This document shows positions 48,600-60,760 of a stretch of DNA of 64,000 bases, one piece after another; position 1 is the stretch's first letter, and every line of letters starts with the position of its first letter. The position numbers were made by a program, and so were the translations under genes. This DNA is from Gnetum montanum (lineage: Eukaryota; Streptophyta; Gnetopsida; Gnetales; Gnetaceae). The stretch is taken from contig MNCI01034636.1 of the NCBI GenBank assembly GCA_015680685.1, positions 210,706-274,705 of the forward strand. The letters run 5' to 3'. The notes beneath the pieces were generated by a model, which was not told the origin of the DNA, ran no database searches, and saw only the letters and a program-made list of their open reading frames with translations.

Positions 48600-49220
48600 A
48601 GCCTCCTCATGAAACTCCACCTCCAACCCTCAATCAATGTTGACATAGTTAACCAATGGCACTGACACATTGTCTCCATAGATCACAATTTCACTACCCT
48701 CATAGGGTAAATGAATCTCTTGATATATAGAAGATGAGACCACGTGAAGCTTAGCTAACCATGGCCTACCTAGGATCAAACTAAAGCTATGTGTCTCTTC
48801 CATCACTAGAGAGTTGATGGATATAGGAAATTGCTCATCGACTACAAAATCCAAGAAGATGGAACCTCGCACTACTACTTGTGACCCATTAAATGACTTG
48901 AGTGCTAAAGTTGTGGTTTCTTAGATGTTCTTGGTTAGGCCTAGTTTATCCATAATGAAAAATGATACCACATTAGTTACCACCCCATCATCCAAATGAA
49001 TATGATGAACCTTGTACCTGCCAACACATATCATAATAAGGAGATGAGCAGATAGTGCTTCTCCATTTCTAGATTTAATCTTCACCTCACTATCACAAAA
49101 GTTGAGCATGGGTTGATGCCTAGTTTCCCTAAACAAAGCTTTCTTAATGACAAAGTGGATTGATTCTTTTCTAGCATGCATGTCTCTACTCAATGGGATA
49201 GAAGTCAACACTTAAGCTAG
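48600..49220 (-). pseudogene. Tat-type protease relic of the minus-strand element
   Basis: 49211-48921 reads LTSIPLSRD, then LNFCDSEVKIKSRNGEAL and the active-site region LDDGVVTNVVSFFIMDKLGL. 48872-48630 continues with GSIFLDFVVDEQFPI, LILGRPWLAKLHVVSSSI and EIHLPYEGSEIVIYGD. It matches 29840-30540 domain by domain and again has DDG at the active site. One short break separates the two frames. It is followed by no RT. Confidence 0.82.
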
Positions 49221-51887
49221 TGCATCTCTATAAGCAAGAGAAGTCATGACCAAGTCATACAAGTTTAGTGATGTGCTCTTTTATTTCAAGAACCATTTGG
49301 CTTGTTCCATCATTGCGAGGAAGTTCTTTCCCTTCGTGCATGATGTTTCAACCTTAGTGGTCTTATCTTCCTTCATTCTTCCTAGAGTCTATGGCTTAGG
49401 TTTTGATGTATGTGCCTTAGGCCCCTTGTCCACGGGTGTATCTGATCTTGGTGTATCTTGTTCCAAAGCCCTTTTTTATCAATTACCTTCAATGGGCTTC
49501 ATTTTTAGTTTTGTGACAAGTTGATTTCATCACCGTTGTGATGATGGTTTCTTGCTAACCTTTGAGTTATGGGCCACTATAGGTTGACTTTGATCATGGG
49601 TTGTTATGGTTTTGCTCATTGAATATGGAGGAACCTAGATAAAAAATGGTTCCTTAGGCTTTGAAAGATTGGTAACTCATGATCTAGGTTGCAAAGTTAA
49701 TGCCACTAAAGGGGGACATGTATGATAAAAGGCTCTTTAGGCTTTGTGTTTTGGGACTGAGGTCGCACTTTTATGATAAATGGTTCTCTAGGAGGATTCG
49801 ACCATTTTTTTCTACAAATGAGGCTACAATACAAGAGTTATTATTGGCACATAGCGAATTGGGCTTATTCAACACCAACTCTCCATGGTCTATCATCTTC
49901 TAGAGGTCATCCTTTAATGCTAGGAAAAAATCAATGTCATGAACAACCATTTGATGATAATGAAAAAACCAATCCAGTCTAAAGTACTTTGATAGCTTGG
50001 GATCATCCTTTGTTGCTATCATTGGATCTCTAGCTATGTCACAAAGATGATTATAACTCTTACAAGCTTCCTTAGATAATTGCTTATGTTGTATACAATT
50101 GTCTTTAAGCAACGATTCCAAAAGCTCATAGGGCTTCATCAGTAACCTAGTGTACTTAAACCTCTTCTTCCACCCAAAATTTGGTCCTAGTTGATTTGGG
50201 GTGTAGGACATGGATGGTTACGATGAGTGAGAAGATGTGCTACAAGGTAGTGATCCATGCCTCTCTGCTTGTTTTGACTCCTTGGATACTACAGCAATGG
50301 TTGTATGTTATTACCTAGTTTTATTGTTATCCATCCTTGTGTGCTAATTTTTATATGCCACATAGGTTGGGTCGTCACTTATCTTAGTTGCCTCCTCAAT
50401 GTTCTTAGTTTTCAAGAAGGCTTGGCCTAGTGACCGAGGCTCTAAGTAGTAAAGCTTTGACTTAATGAATTGATTTACCACTTCTTAAAAGATGGCCAAG
50501 AGGTGATTTTCAAAGATATGCTCTAGAATCTCATTGAGTATTAAATTCCCTCTCTGAATGAACCTTTTGACTGGTACAAGTGGCCCTTACTTCACCTTCA
50601 TTAGTTGATACAATGTGGCATCCAACTTCAAGTTGTATCTAAAGCAGTTGACAAATTGATCTATTAAGTTTTCAAGGAAATATATGGAACTCCTAGGCAA
50701 GGCCTAATACCAATCTAAATCCTTTCCCTTAAGAGACATGGGGGAAATCCATAGTATTGTATGATGCCAAGCTTTCAAAAAAAAAGACACTCAAACCGAA
50801 AGATGATCAAGTGTGCATTGGGATCTCCTTCACCATTGTATTTGGTGAAGTTTCATATGGGCATACCCATAGGAAAGGTCATTTGAGGCATAGTAGGACT
50901 TATAAGATCATGTTGCTAAAATTCTAGAACCTTGACCATCTAAGTTTTGTTGGCCTTAAGTTTCCATAGCTCTTCAGTAAGGTCTTGGATCATTTGAAAG
51001 GCTTGATCCAAGCCTTGGGGCATCCTTATGAGTTGTGATGTTCATGTTTATGGTTGAGAAGGGAGTTGAGTAGCTTGAGGCTGTACAATTGACATTGGCA
51101 TAGAGGGAAGAGGTCACATGACCACTATTATATGTGGGTTAAATAAGGAAAAAGAGGTTTGAGTTGGAACTTGTAGTATGAAGGAGAAAAGGGAAGTATG
51201 AGATGCTTGGTTTACATGAGGCCCCAATGAGGGTCCTACTGCGATGACAAAGGAAGATGGTGAGGTAGCCATAACCAGGGCTGGATGCATGGAATGAGGT
51301 TGTATTGCAAAGGGTATAGATGAGAACAAGGAGGTAGATTAAGGCATGTGTTGTGCCTAGTATGTAGAGATGATGGGTATAGACACAAGCATAGTAAGAT
51401 GGATAGGGGAAGAAAAAATTAAGAAACTTGTCTCATAAATGATAGGGGAGGCTGAACTAGGAGCAGTATTTTGAGGAGCTAGTTGTTAGAAATGGATCCT
51501 GATAAAGATGTTGGGCTCCAATTTAGCCTCAAACTCATCATGCTCTTCTTTGTGACCTTCCAAACTAAGCTCCTCATTCTACTCATTGACTTCTATGAGT
51601 TGTATAAGCATTTGTGCATAAAATTTAGTGAGGAGGATCTTGTCATAAGGAAATGGGATGTATTCTTTTCCATTCTAGTATATAATTTCAAATTGACACT
51701 TAGCATCAAATTTGAAACATAGTATTAGAAGACCAACTTGCATCTTGGCACAGAGAAAGTTGTAGAACTCCTCATTAATCACCATGAAATTTGGGTTCTT
51801 TTCCCTCTACCTCAATGATTGTCTTCATTCTATGATCACAAGGTCTTTCGGGTCATCGATTCAAACTGCATCATAGCTGAAGGCCAT
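49221..51887 (-). pseudogene. Tat-type gag relic of the minus-strand element
   Basis: The start is placed at the ATG whose complement is 51885-51887 (MAFSYDAV). The N-terminal domain (51830-51480) has FLCAKMQVGLLI and NGKEYIP, as in the nested copy. 51329-51114 is a Pro/Ser-rich linker. The capsid lies at about 50920-50380 but is broken in several frames. 50211-49900 has KPYELLESLLKDNCIQHKQL and the zinc-knuckle place as FHYHQMVVHDIDFFLALK with its Cys residues lost. Many stops. Plus-strand frames at 49246-49524, 49700-49982 and 51483-51722 are shadows of it. Confidence 0.78.
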
Positions 51888-52728
51888 CTATGTAAGGTCT
51901 AGTGGTAAAATGGTTAATCTACAAAAACACATTAATTGGTACCAATCAAATTATGCCAAGCCAATAAAAACTAAGCTGGGCTTTATAAAATCAATTGGGT
52001 CAGCAAAAACTAAGTTGAGCTTATAAAACCAAGTTGGGCTTTGAAATACTAAGCTAGGCTTTGAAAAGTCCAAAAAATTTTGTAAAAATTTAAATATGAA
52101 AAAAATGGTTATTGATAATATGTTGGACTTTGGAAAGATAGTATTTTTCCTAAAATATGTTGGTAATAAAAAAAACAAGTTTTTGGCTTGCCTTGTTAAG
52201 AGATGTTGGTATATTTTTCTTTTATGAAAAACTATGATGGGTATTATTATGCAACCAAGAAAAAATATTTTCTTTAAGATATGTTGGGTATCTTGGAAAA
52301 CAATGCAAGGATTTGTGGGAATGAGAAAATATAATTGGTCCAAAAAAACTATGCTAGGTAGTTTGGTAAAAGGGGAAAGGTAAGTCGATTTTGCCAAGAG
52401 AACTGATAGAAAAATTCATAGCAAGAAATGAGTGGTGGAAAGAGGTGTTGGCTTTTGGAAAACCCAGGGCTAGTTTTTAACAACTAAATTGCAAGTTTCC
52501 TAAGAAACTACGCTACCTTCCAAAATTCTAGCAATCATTGTGAATTTTAAAGCAACATCCAAACTAACTACAACAACCACATTGGGTATTAATTGTAGGG
52601 GGATATATGGCAACATTGGTTTTCTTAGCAAAATATAAAATTTTTTTAATGTCAAAAAAGGTAGACAATAATTAGAACTAGTAATCAAACAATGACAAAA
52701 AAGGATTTAGACGAATAACTTGGGTGAA
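51888..52728 (-). other. Leader of the minus-strand element
   Basis: Non-coding stretch between primer site and gag. Short repeats of CTAAGCTGGGCTTT and ACCAAGTTGGGC (51955-52070) resemble the repeat wording of the LTR. The 148-residue open frame at 51951-52397 on the minus strand has no recognisable domain and is not supported by the sibling. Confidence 0.5.
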
Positions 52729-52729
52729 A

Positions 52730-52747
52730 GCCCTCCTTCGAGCACTG
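52730..52747 (-). other. Primer-binding site of the minus-strand element
   Basis: The minus strand reads CCAGTGCTCGAAGGAGGG shortly after the LTR end, the counterpart of 25822-25839. Confidence 0.65.
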
Positions 52748-52753
52748 GAAAAC

Positions 52754-54078
52754 TATAATGCCTCAAAAATTTAGTCATTGGAAAAACCAAAGATTCAGGT
52801 GAACTAGTTTTAACCCTGGATCCCAAGGGCCTTTGAAAAAGAGGATCCAAGGCATCCTAGACGGTCTTGTCAATTACCCATGAACTTGAGGACTGTAAAT
52901 GAGATAAATAACTTAAATAAAAATGTAGATCCAATTATAAGGAAATCATAGAAATTAATCATGAAATAAACTTACACAACAAATGAAATGTAAAATTTAT
53001 TGAAAATAATAATATTGCTACAAAAGCATAGTTTAGATGTGTACAAATTATGCGCCTAAGCACACAAGTAGTTTTCTCATATCAAACTTGAAGCCTATTG
53101 AAGCTAGTAGGTTGCATTCAATAGTCAGCTTTACGATCTAGGTACTTCCCAACTTCAATCACCAAAACTCCTTAGTGTTTTTTAGCTTAGATCTATAGCA
53201 TTGGTGAATAGGGGGGTAAACAAGGTATTTGGCTTTTACTACAATAGAACTACACTAAGAGTCTTTAATGCCTAGGTAGTTGCCAATTTGCTCCAAAAGT
53301 CTTACAAAATGCCAAAGGTCTCAAGTGCTAAAGGTTACAAAGGTTGTCCTATCAAAGAAGTATGGAACCTATCCATAGTGTTTGAAATTTGTTCTTATAA
53401 GTCTTATGATTGTTGGATTTGGTGTTGCAAATTTCTATCATGATTACTAACACATTGGTTTGATTTGCAGGTGTGGAAGGTCATTATTTTCAATGCAGTT
53501 TTTCATTTATGGTAAGTTTTGATGCACCCATGCCACCAAAACCATGCTAGATACCATAAATAGTAAACTAACTTTTCCAACTATGCTGGCTTCATTGAAC
53601 TACACTAGCATTATTGGAACTATGCTGAAATTATTGGAAAAATAAAAACCCCAATCACTCCAATGTTGGCCTTGTGGCATCCACACCAAGGATTATGTAA
53701 ATTACATTGGTCATTGCTAGAAAAATGAAAACCCAATACTTCCAATGTTGAGTGTAGGTGGTTCTGGCATAGTTATGGCTATAGGCAACATAAAACCCAT
53801 GAAAATACCAAATTTGGCAATTCCCAAAGCATTTTCAACCTTTCCGAGCCCAAATATAGACATAACTTTTCCCAAATTTGACATAACTTTTCCCAGCTAG
53901 GAAGTGAGGCTATGATAATTTATGAGGCATTTTACAGCTCCAAAAATTCAATTATGTGAGATTGCAACTCATTGACTACAAACCTCACAATTTTACAACA
54001 AAATTCTAACTTCAAGTGTAATTGGTGAAAGTTACAATGTCAAAAAGTTGCAACATGAATTTTCCTGATGGTGGTTTA
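52754..54078 (-). mobile_element. 5' LTR of the minus-strand Tat element (LTR F)
   Basis: On the plus strand it begins TATAATGCCTCA and ends GTGGTTTA, both with one C-to-T type change from the family ends TGT...TCA. TSD CTAAA follows at 54079-54083. Its length is 1325 bp against 1321 bp for LTR C. Near 53575-53640 the U3 part repeats AACTATGCTGG/AACTACACTAGC units. Confidence 0.88.
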
Positions 54079-54083
54079 CTAAA

Positions 54084-54879
54084 TATGAGTAAATCATTAT
54101 AAATAAATTTTTATTTTCTTTTTTTGAAATAAAAATATTCATGAAACTATTTAAACATATAGAATATTGTGGTCCTTAATATTAATAATTTATTCTTCCA
54201 TAAAGTGCATTAAAAAATTATAGTATCTTGAACTAAGAATATCTTAACTAAACTTGATAGCAATGGTTATAAATCATATGGGATGTGAATGGAAGATCCT
54301 TTCTTAAGAATTAAAAGAAAATAAGTAGGTATAAACTTAAGATATTAGGTTGATTAATCCCATTGCTATATCTATTATCATGTAACTGAAGGATTATGCA
54401 TGTTGGAATGAGTGCAATGAATAGGATGAGAAGGAATGAAAGCTTTATGGTTTAAATTAAGAAATAATTGTGATATTGTAAAATCTTGTGATGTCATTTG
54501 TATTGTGAAATAACTAAGAAATTAAAAAATTGAACTATGAAAATCAAATCATTGAAAAATTCACTGTGAAAAAATAAAACTGGAACAGAGCATGAGGAAT
54601 ATGAGAACTAATAACTTCTTCCATTATTTTAGAAAAATCATTACATTAGGCTTTTTTTCACAATAAATTAGGTTTTCTAACTACTTCTATAAAAACAAAC
54701 AAACTCAACTGGGAGTTAAATGCATCATAATAGACCAGTAACTACTAGAAAAAAATTATTTTATAAAAAACATTACATGATAAAAAAACCTTTTAATAAT
54801 TAAAAAACTTACTAACCCAAACAAATTTCTGAAAAGATTATTCAAAGTAGGAGAAAACAATTCCTACATCATACAATAC
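54084..54879. other. AT-rich spacer, nothing recognised
   Basis: No frame or repeat was identified. Its right end may include the tail of the copia fragment that follows. Confidence 0.45.
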
Positions 54880-55870
54880 TAACATTCCATCCTTTAGTAT
54901 TAAAATTGGTTTGAGAATAGCTAAATTAGAAACTTGAAGATTTTTCTTCTCATCATCTACTTTGCATATACCACTAATGTTCAAAAGATAGTTAATTTAA
55001 TAAGCCTATAATGGTTTACTTAGTAAATCAACTAATTAATTACTTCTTTGATTATGTGTGAACTTAATTATGCTCTTCTTCACTTCATGCTTGATAAAGT
55101 AATAATTAATGTTAGTGTGCTTGCTCTTCTTATGAATTATGTGCTTTTTAGACAACTGAATTGCTGCTGTGTTATCCACCAACATGGAAATTGGCAACTT
55201 AACTTAAACACCCAACTAAGAAAATAACATTTTTAACCATAAAACATGCTAAAGACATTCGACCATAGTAATAAATTCTAAGAGGCTCACACTAGTTTGT
55301 TTCTTTATCTTCCAATAAATAGGATTAGAACCATGAAAAATAAAGCAACTAAAAGTTGACTTACAATCATCTACATCTCCTCTCATATCAACATTAGAAA
55401 AACCATAAAATTTTTTGTCTCCATTAATGAACTTAATGCTAAAATCAATTGTTCCTTTAACATACCTCAAAATATGCCTCAAGGTATTAAGATGTGATTA
55501 CCTTAGCTCTTGCATAAACATTACTAAAAATGAAGTTTCATATTCCAAGTGAACCCTAGTATGACATAAAAATATTAATGAACCAATCATACCTCTGTAT
55601 AAGAATTGATCAACCAATGAAGTATCATCTTTCATTTAAAGCTTCATATTTTGGAGAAGTGAAGTTATAGCAAACTTAGCTTCCTTTAGCCAATACTTTT
55701 CAATAATGGCCTATGCATACTTTGACTAATGCATCTTCAAACACTTTTCTTCCTCATCAATCTAGTTTCCTAAGAAAAATATTTGAGAACTCCCATGTCC
55801 TTAATCTAAAACTCACCTTTCATATTGTTAGGATGTGAATTAATTCCTCTTTTTACTTGGTTTCCTCAAT
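54880..55870 (-). pseudogene. Ty1/copia pol fragment: end of RT and RNase H
   Basis: Read on the minus strand, 55870-55490 gives broken pieces of late RT (a QSKYAQAIIEKY-like block and a YRGMIGSLIFL-like block). 55482-55249 is the cleanest part: RHILRYVKGTIDFSIKF, then YGFSNVDMRGDVDDCKSTFS and FHGSNPIYWKIKKQTSVSLL, which is the copia RNase H. Later RNase H pieces continue with stops to about 54900. RT catalytic core and integrase are absent and no LTR was found next to it. It differs from 10200-11960 in orientation and sequence, so it is an independent fragment. Confidence 0.85.
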
Positions 55871-57176
55871 CTCCAAATTTGGACAAGCAAATCTAAGCTC
55901 ATGCAACCCACAACCATCCACAACTCAGAGTTACAGGCCCAAAACTGGATCTTCAATGAGTTTTGAACTCATACAAGGATTAATTTCCATTCTATGGCCA
56001 TTAGAAGTCAATTTCAAAAGATAGAAGAAAGAGGAACATGTGGATTTAACTTCAAATAGAGATAGGGATAGCACAGGAAGGTGAATTCAAGTTTGGCAAT
56101 GTAGTGTAAGCTCATGCAACCTACATTAGCTTCTAGTACAAAGTTTGTACTAACTACAAATCGTAGCTAGTTGTAATTAATTTTTGAACAAAAAACTAGA
56201 ATTCATTAGTGCGACTTCCTACAACTGGCACCTCTGTCAAATCCCATGATGGTTCTTTTAACCTAATTAGTCACTTGATCATTAGGATTCGAATACTCAA
56301 CCATTGGAAATAGTTCACCATGACTACTAATTACAATCACTCAAAGTGGTTAATTGGCTTCATGATTCTTTGTTAAGCTATGAGATGCAACCCAACTATA
56401 GCTCACACCCAAGTTACAATCATTAGCCAAATGTTATTCCAACTACCAACTAAAGCCATTTCAATGTCAAATCGAATAGAACTATAAAGTAGTCACCATA
56501 AGAAGGAAGATAGAGGAGAATGCAAAATAATAACAAAATAGATATAAGAGTTTCTGAAAATATATAAATTAAGAATGAATTGAAATTGTTTTTGAATGAT
56601 GTTGATCATACAAGAGATTCTTGAATAATAAGATAGTTGTTTCTTTCTTACTTAAGAGTACATTAATATTAAGCATTCTTCACCATAATTTTGGAAACAT
56701 AACCATCACATAACTTGTTATCCTCTGTTTGATTGATTTCCAAACTTCTACAACACAAGAACGTAGAATATTAATCAACATTTTTGACACCATTGTGACA
56801 ACCATGGGTTATGATGATTTTTTTTCAAATTTAAACTTTGTACAATTTTTATTTTTCTTTGTTTATTATTTTATGTATGTTACCTAATTAGTCTTTTAAT
56901 TTTTGTATGTTAGAATTGTTAAAATTTTAAGTGATGTTGATTGATTTGCAAATGTTTCTTCTTAATTTGGAAATAATGATAATTCATGAAGCACTTGTTA
57001 ACACTTAATGATTCCTGTAGTAGATTCTGATTTTATTGTTTTTCTTCTTTTTTTTTTCTTCTTTACTTGTCATTTCATTATACTTTTATGGTTTGGATTT
57101 GTAAGAAATGTCAAAGATTGGTATGTGATACAATTCCTTCTTTATACATACAAAACAAAAGGACTAAAAGGATTCT
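55871..57176. other. No gene recognised
   Basis: AT-rich from 56470 on. The words CAACCCACAA and CAACTACC recur around 55900-56460 without a clear period. Nothing can be assigned. Confidence 0.45.
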
Positions 57177-58310
57177 AATGTCATTAGAAAAGTCATCTTC
57201 ATCGTGGAACTCCAAAAGTCAACAAGGGAAAATTTCATTCTAGCAAGAAGGACCACCAATTTCACAAGTAGATCCACAAACTCCTGCAAGTATAGGTACT
57301 AGGGTCAATGTAGTAGATCAACTTAATATTTAGTTTCCTTGATTACTAGTAAAATTCATATTTTAGCCCTATTTCCTAATGCTACCCAACCTAATCAAGT
57401 ATCCTTGACTTTTAGTATGCCTACTACATTTGGATTTGGTACATTTTTTTTAAATTCTATGAGTTAATTGGATTCTGGTCCACTCACATAATCTACCCTT
57501 TTTTCATAACAAAAATGGCTAGTCCATCTTCTTTTAATAAATCTATTCCCTTGTAAGCTAACGCTATGTAACATGCTAATACTCCTAATAATCCCTATGA
57601 TATTTTTCATCAATAGGAACTACATCAACAACATCTATAAGCCACTTAGAAAACCTTGTTGAATACTTTGATACAAGCTATCCAAAATACATGGCCACCA
57701 TTTTCTTATCAACCAATCTTTCACTCTCTTCATATTTCAACACAAGTGTCTATTACATCAACCATTTTCCATACTATTTCTCAATTGGGACAACTAGCTA
57801 TTCATATGAATCATCCTAATATGACTCATATTCATCAACCTATAACACCACTACCATTACTTTTAATCCATAACCTATTCCTATGTCTTGTAGTACAATG
57901 GTTTTACCACTAACACCATATAGAACCACATTTATGCAAGTACCTCAACAACCTCATTCTAACACACAATCATTAATGAATATTTCCCAAAGTTTGCAAC
58001 CTATATTCAATATGCAAGCTACTCAAACACAATCTATGCCTCAACCATAAATTTCACAAGAAGGATTTTAGAAAAATACCACATCCTTTGTCTCATCATT
58101 TATTACCTCCAAGTAACCAATTTAAACAATTTTTACAATTTCAAAATCAAGTTCCTTATCATGAAATTTCTAATCAACTTTCATCAAAATATTTAATGGG
58201 GAGAAAATCAACTACCACTCTCTCCCCTCTTTTGTTACCTTTTGGACAAGACATTAAGATTAAAAATCTATTAGCATTTCCTCAACTTTATGGTATAGAT
58301 GAATGAAATG
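57177..58310 (+). pseudogene. Gln/Pro/Ser-rich open-frame relic, possibly a gag
   Basis: A frame opens at 57177 (MSLEKSSSSWNSKSQQGK), with ISQVDPQTPASIG further on. Another opens at 57515 (MASPSSFNKSIPL) and runs with stops through a Gln-rich stretch (HQQHL) and LIQAIQNTWPPFSYQPIF at about 57659-57715. Pro, Ser, Thr, Gln and His dominate to about 58080, then QFLQFQNQVPYHEIS near 58128-58172. The composition fits the N-terminal part of a retrotransposon gag, and an Athila-type element lies downstream, but no capsid motif is visible and the 96-bp array separates them. I cannot name it. Confidence 0.35.
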
Positions 58311-58352
58311 CCACCAAATCTAGACTATGGCATCCCGACTGCAATTTTGGCT

Positions 58353-59118
58353 AAGTGTTGAGACTATGCTCAACCCCAGATGAGAGTGTAGTCTTCCTCT
58401 CATGGAGAGTGTAGTCAACATGAAGGTCAATTTTTGCAATTTTTTTCTAAGTGCTAAGACTACGCTCTCTCCTAGATGGAAGCGTAGCCATCCTCTCATA
58501 AAAAGCATAGTTAGCATGCAGGCCAGTTTTGCAAATTTCTTTGAAGTGTTGAGACTATGCTCTCCCCTAGATGAAAGCATAGTCAAACTCTCGTAGAAAG
58601 CATAGTCAGCATGAAGGCTATTTTTTGCACTTTTTTTCTAAGTGCTAAGACTACGCTCTTCCCCAGATGGGAGCGTAGTCAGCCTCTCGTAGAGAGCGTA
58701 GTCAGCACAAAGGCTAGTTTTTGCAATTTTTTCTAAGTGCTAAGACTATGCTTGACCCCAATTGAGAGCATATTCAACCTCTTGTGGAGAGTGTAGTTAA
58801 CATGAAGGCCATTCTTTTGTAGTTTTTTCTAAGTGTTGATACTATGCTCTCCCCTAGATGAGAGCATAGTCAACCTCTCGTAGAGAGTGTAGTCAGCAGA
58901 AAGCAAGTTTTTGTAAAAAATTTTCCAAGTTCTAAGACTATGCTCACCCCTATTTGAGAGCGTAGTTAGCCTCTCGTAGAGAGTGTAGTTAGCAGGAAGC
59001 AAGCTTTTTGCAATTTTTTTCTAAGTCCCAATACTATGCTCTTCCCAAACCCAGAGTGTAGTCAACCTCTCGTGGAAAGTGTAGTTAGCCAAAACAATCT
59101 CTAGCAGCCTCCACAACA
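58353..59118. repeat. 96-bp tandem array, eight units, with inverted repeats
   Basis: Units begin at 58353, 58449, 58544, 58640, 58735, 58831, 58927 and 59023, steps of 95 or 96. Each opens AAGTGCTAAGACTATGCTC and holds an inverted repeat; in the fourth unit GACTACGCTC (58649-58658) faces GAGCGTAGTC (58671-58680) across 12 bases. A second copy of the phrase (CTCGTAGAGAGCGTAGTC) follows, then AGCA and a T-run. Two weaker copies continue to about 59270. It keeps more CpG than its surroundings. Open frames at 58320-58586 and 58402-58596 come from it. Confidence 0.92.
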
Positions 59119-60049
59119 TAGAAATAACACTCAACTCAACTCCAGAATGTAGTCAACTCATTTGAGAAGTGTAGTCAGCAAAAATCTTTCTTTTTTGTAT
59201 CCCCTTTTGCCCTGAAATTGTAACTATGCTCAACCCCATGCAAGACCATGAATAGTGTAGTCCCACGAAGTTTAGTCTCTTGCTTTCATTTTTCAAGTAC
59301 CTCATAGTCTTCTTGGCACACACATGCGATTGGCAGCATAGTCACAATCTCACAGTCTCATAGAGTCTGGCAAAGCACAACACCACCAGCCCAATGGAGA
59401 GCATAATTGGGTGAGAGCATAGTTCCAACCATCCCCTCTACCACATGGTAGCCATCCCACATTTTCCACTAACCCTAAACCTATAAATAGTTGTGCCCTT
59501 AACATTTTTTGGGTTGGCTAATTTTTTTCATGAGCAAATCTAAGGAGTGCTTAGGAGAAGACCAAAGGCATATTGACAAAGTTGCAGATCACCGCAATCC
59601 ACCAGAACACTACAGCCAATGGTACACTATGATGGCCAACCTGGTAGATGCAAACACCTTTACATAGTACCAATCTTTGCAACTAGACACCTCCAAGATT
59701 TTGACTGCGCTGGCCACCATGCCTATTGTACACTATGTACCTTCTAATCCCTTTTGCTGTTAACTACGCTCATCCCCATTTGGGGTGGTGTTCTGCTTCT
59801 CTCTCTTTCTTTCTTTGACTTTTTTGCATTTTACTAGCATTTTTCATTGTTTCACCTCATAGCCATGCCTAAAACTATGCTTAAGCGATGGTCTACATGC
59901 CTTGACACTGCCCACTTCGCTGAAACTCTTAACTACACTTGACCCCATTGACACCATTAACACCATAAACACTACCTACACACTTAACACCATTTCACAT
60001 CAACACTATGGCTAACCACGCTGCATCCTTGTTACATTTGATAAGTCCC
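59119..60049 (+). other. Probable LTR/leader of the Athila-type element
   Basis: A TATA-like CTATAAATAG stands at 59481-59490, and the phrase AACTATGCTCAACCCC/AACTACGCTCATCCCC from the 96-bp array recurs at about 59222 and 59762. Its place ahead of gag-pol fits an LTR and leader, but I could not find a second LTR, clear ends or a primer site. Confidence 0.4.
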
Positions 60050-60760
60050 TATTTAATTGGCCAAACCATCTAGGGCACCCTATCTCTACCTCTACCAAGC
60101 CCTTGCATGGATTTGGTGTTAGGCTATGCACCCATGGACCTCACTGTTATCAATGTTTTCAATTGCTACAATGAACAAGATTCAGGCCATCATATACAAT
60201 CTTTTGAAACATTGATATTCATGTGTGGTAATAACATTACTAAACATACCAAAATGAGTGTTTTTCCCCTTACTTTTAGAGATCATGTGTTATCATGGTA
60301 TAAATCATTAAAAAAATATTCCATTTAATCTTGGGAAGGTTTTAAGAATGGATTTTTAAATTGATGTTTATCATGAGCAAACATGGTTTCTATTTAATGT
60401 TTATCCTTTGATTTTTAAATTGATTAAAAATATATTCTATTTAATGTTTATCCTTTGATTTCAAGAAAGCCCATGTTAGTAACAATGGATGCAATTATTT
60501 ATGTGAAAATTAGATTGATGACCTTACCATTTTCAAATATGATTTTTTTAGTTAATTTATACAACCTTAATAGCTAATTCCAATTTGATGAACTTAAGAT
60601 GGTCAATGCTGCTATAGAAAACATGGTTTCTTTAAAATTATGTGATTGGGATTAGACATATCAAGTACTAACATGAGAAGAATACAAAGATGTAACTATG
60701 GATGAACAAAGACAACTCATATGTACTTAGGTGGAAGATGCTTTCAGTGGTAAGGATTCA
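60050..60760 (+). pseudogene. Athila-type gag fragment
   Basis: 60107-60328 reads HHIQSFETLIFMCGNNI, then KMSVFPLTFRDHVLSWYKSL, the capsid core of an Athila-type gag. After a stop it continues as SWEGFKNGFLN. A 25-base phrase occurs at both 60390-60414 and 60437-60461, 47 bases apart, an internal duplication that also shifts the frame. From there to 60760 only scattered pieces remain, and the protease is missing, so gag meets pol too soon. Confidence 0.7.

Larger units (their letters stand above)
20884..54078 (-). mobile_element. Complete Tat-family Ty3/gypsy element, split by a nested element
   Basis: The two minus-strand LTRs (20884-22204 and 52754-54078) are 1321 and 1325 bp and share their ends. 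The five bases CTAAA flank the pair at 20879-20883 and 54079-54083. The intervening DNA is one element interrupted by 24295-44766; removing the insert and one ACTAC leaves about 12.7 kb. Reading on the minus strand the order is 5' LTR, primer site, gag, protease, 29-bp repeats, antisense-gene remnant, 184-bp array, leader of pol, 3' untranslated part, polypurine tract, 3' LTR. RT, RNase H and integrase are missing, so it is a deletion derivative that would have needed help to move, or it lost pol later. Confidence 0.9.

Noticed and set aside
51951-52397. Minus-strand open frame of 148 codons
   Set aside because: It lies in the leader of the outer element, is biased to Phe/Ile/Leu from AT-rich sequence, and has no domain and no homologue in the nested copy.
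58320-58596. Open frames within the 96-bp array
   Set aside because: The unit length of 96 is a multiple of three, so any stop-free unit gives a long frame. The translation is a repeat without protein character.
58353-59118. CRISPR array
   Set aside because: Whole 96-bp units repeat with no unique spacers, in plant nuclear DNA. It is a tandem satellite-like array.
60390-60461. 47-bp duplication in Athila gag as a functional repeat
   Set aside because: Two copies only, out of frame, within a decayed gene; simple slippage is enough.
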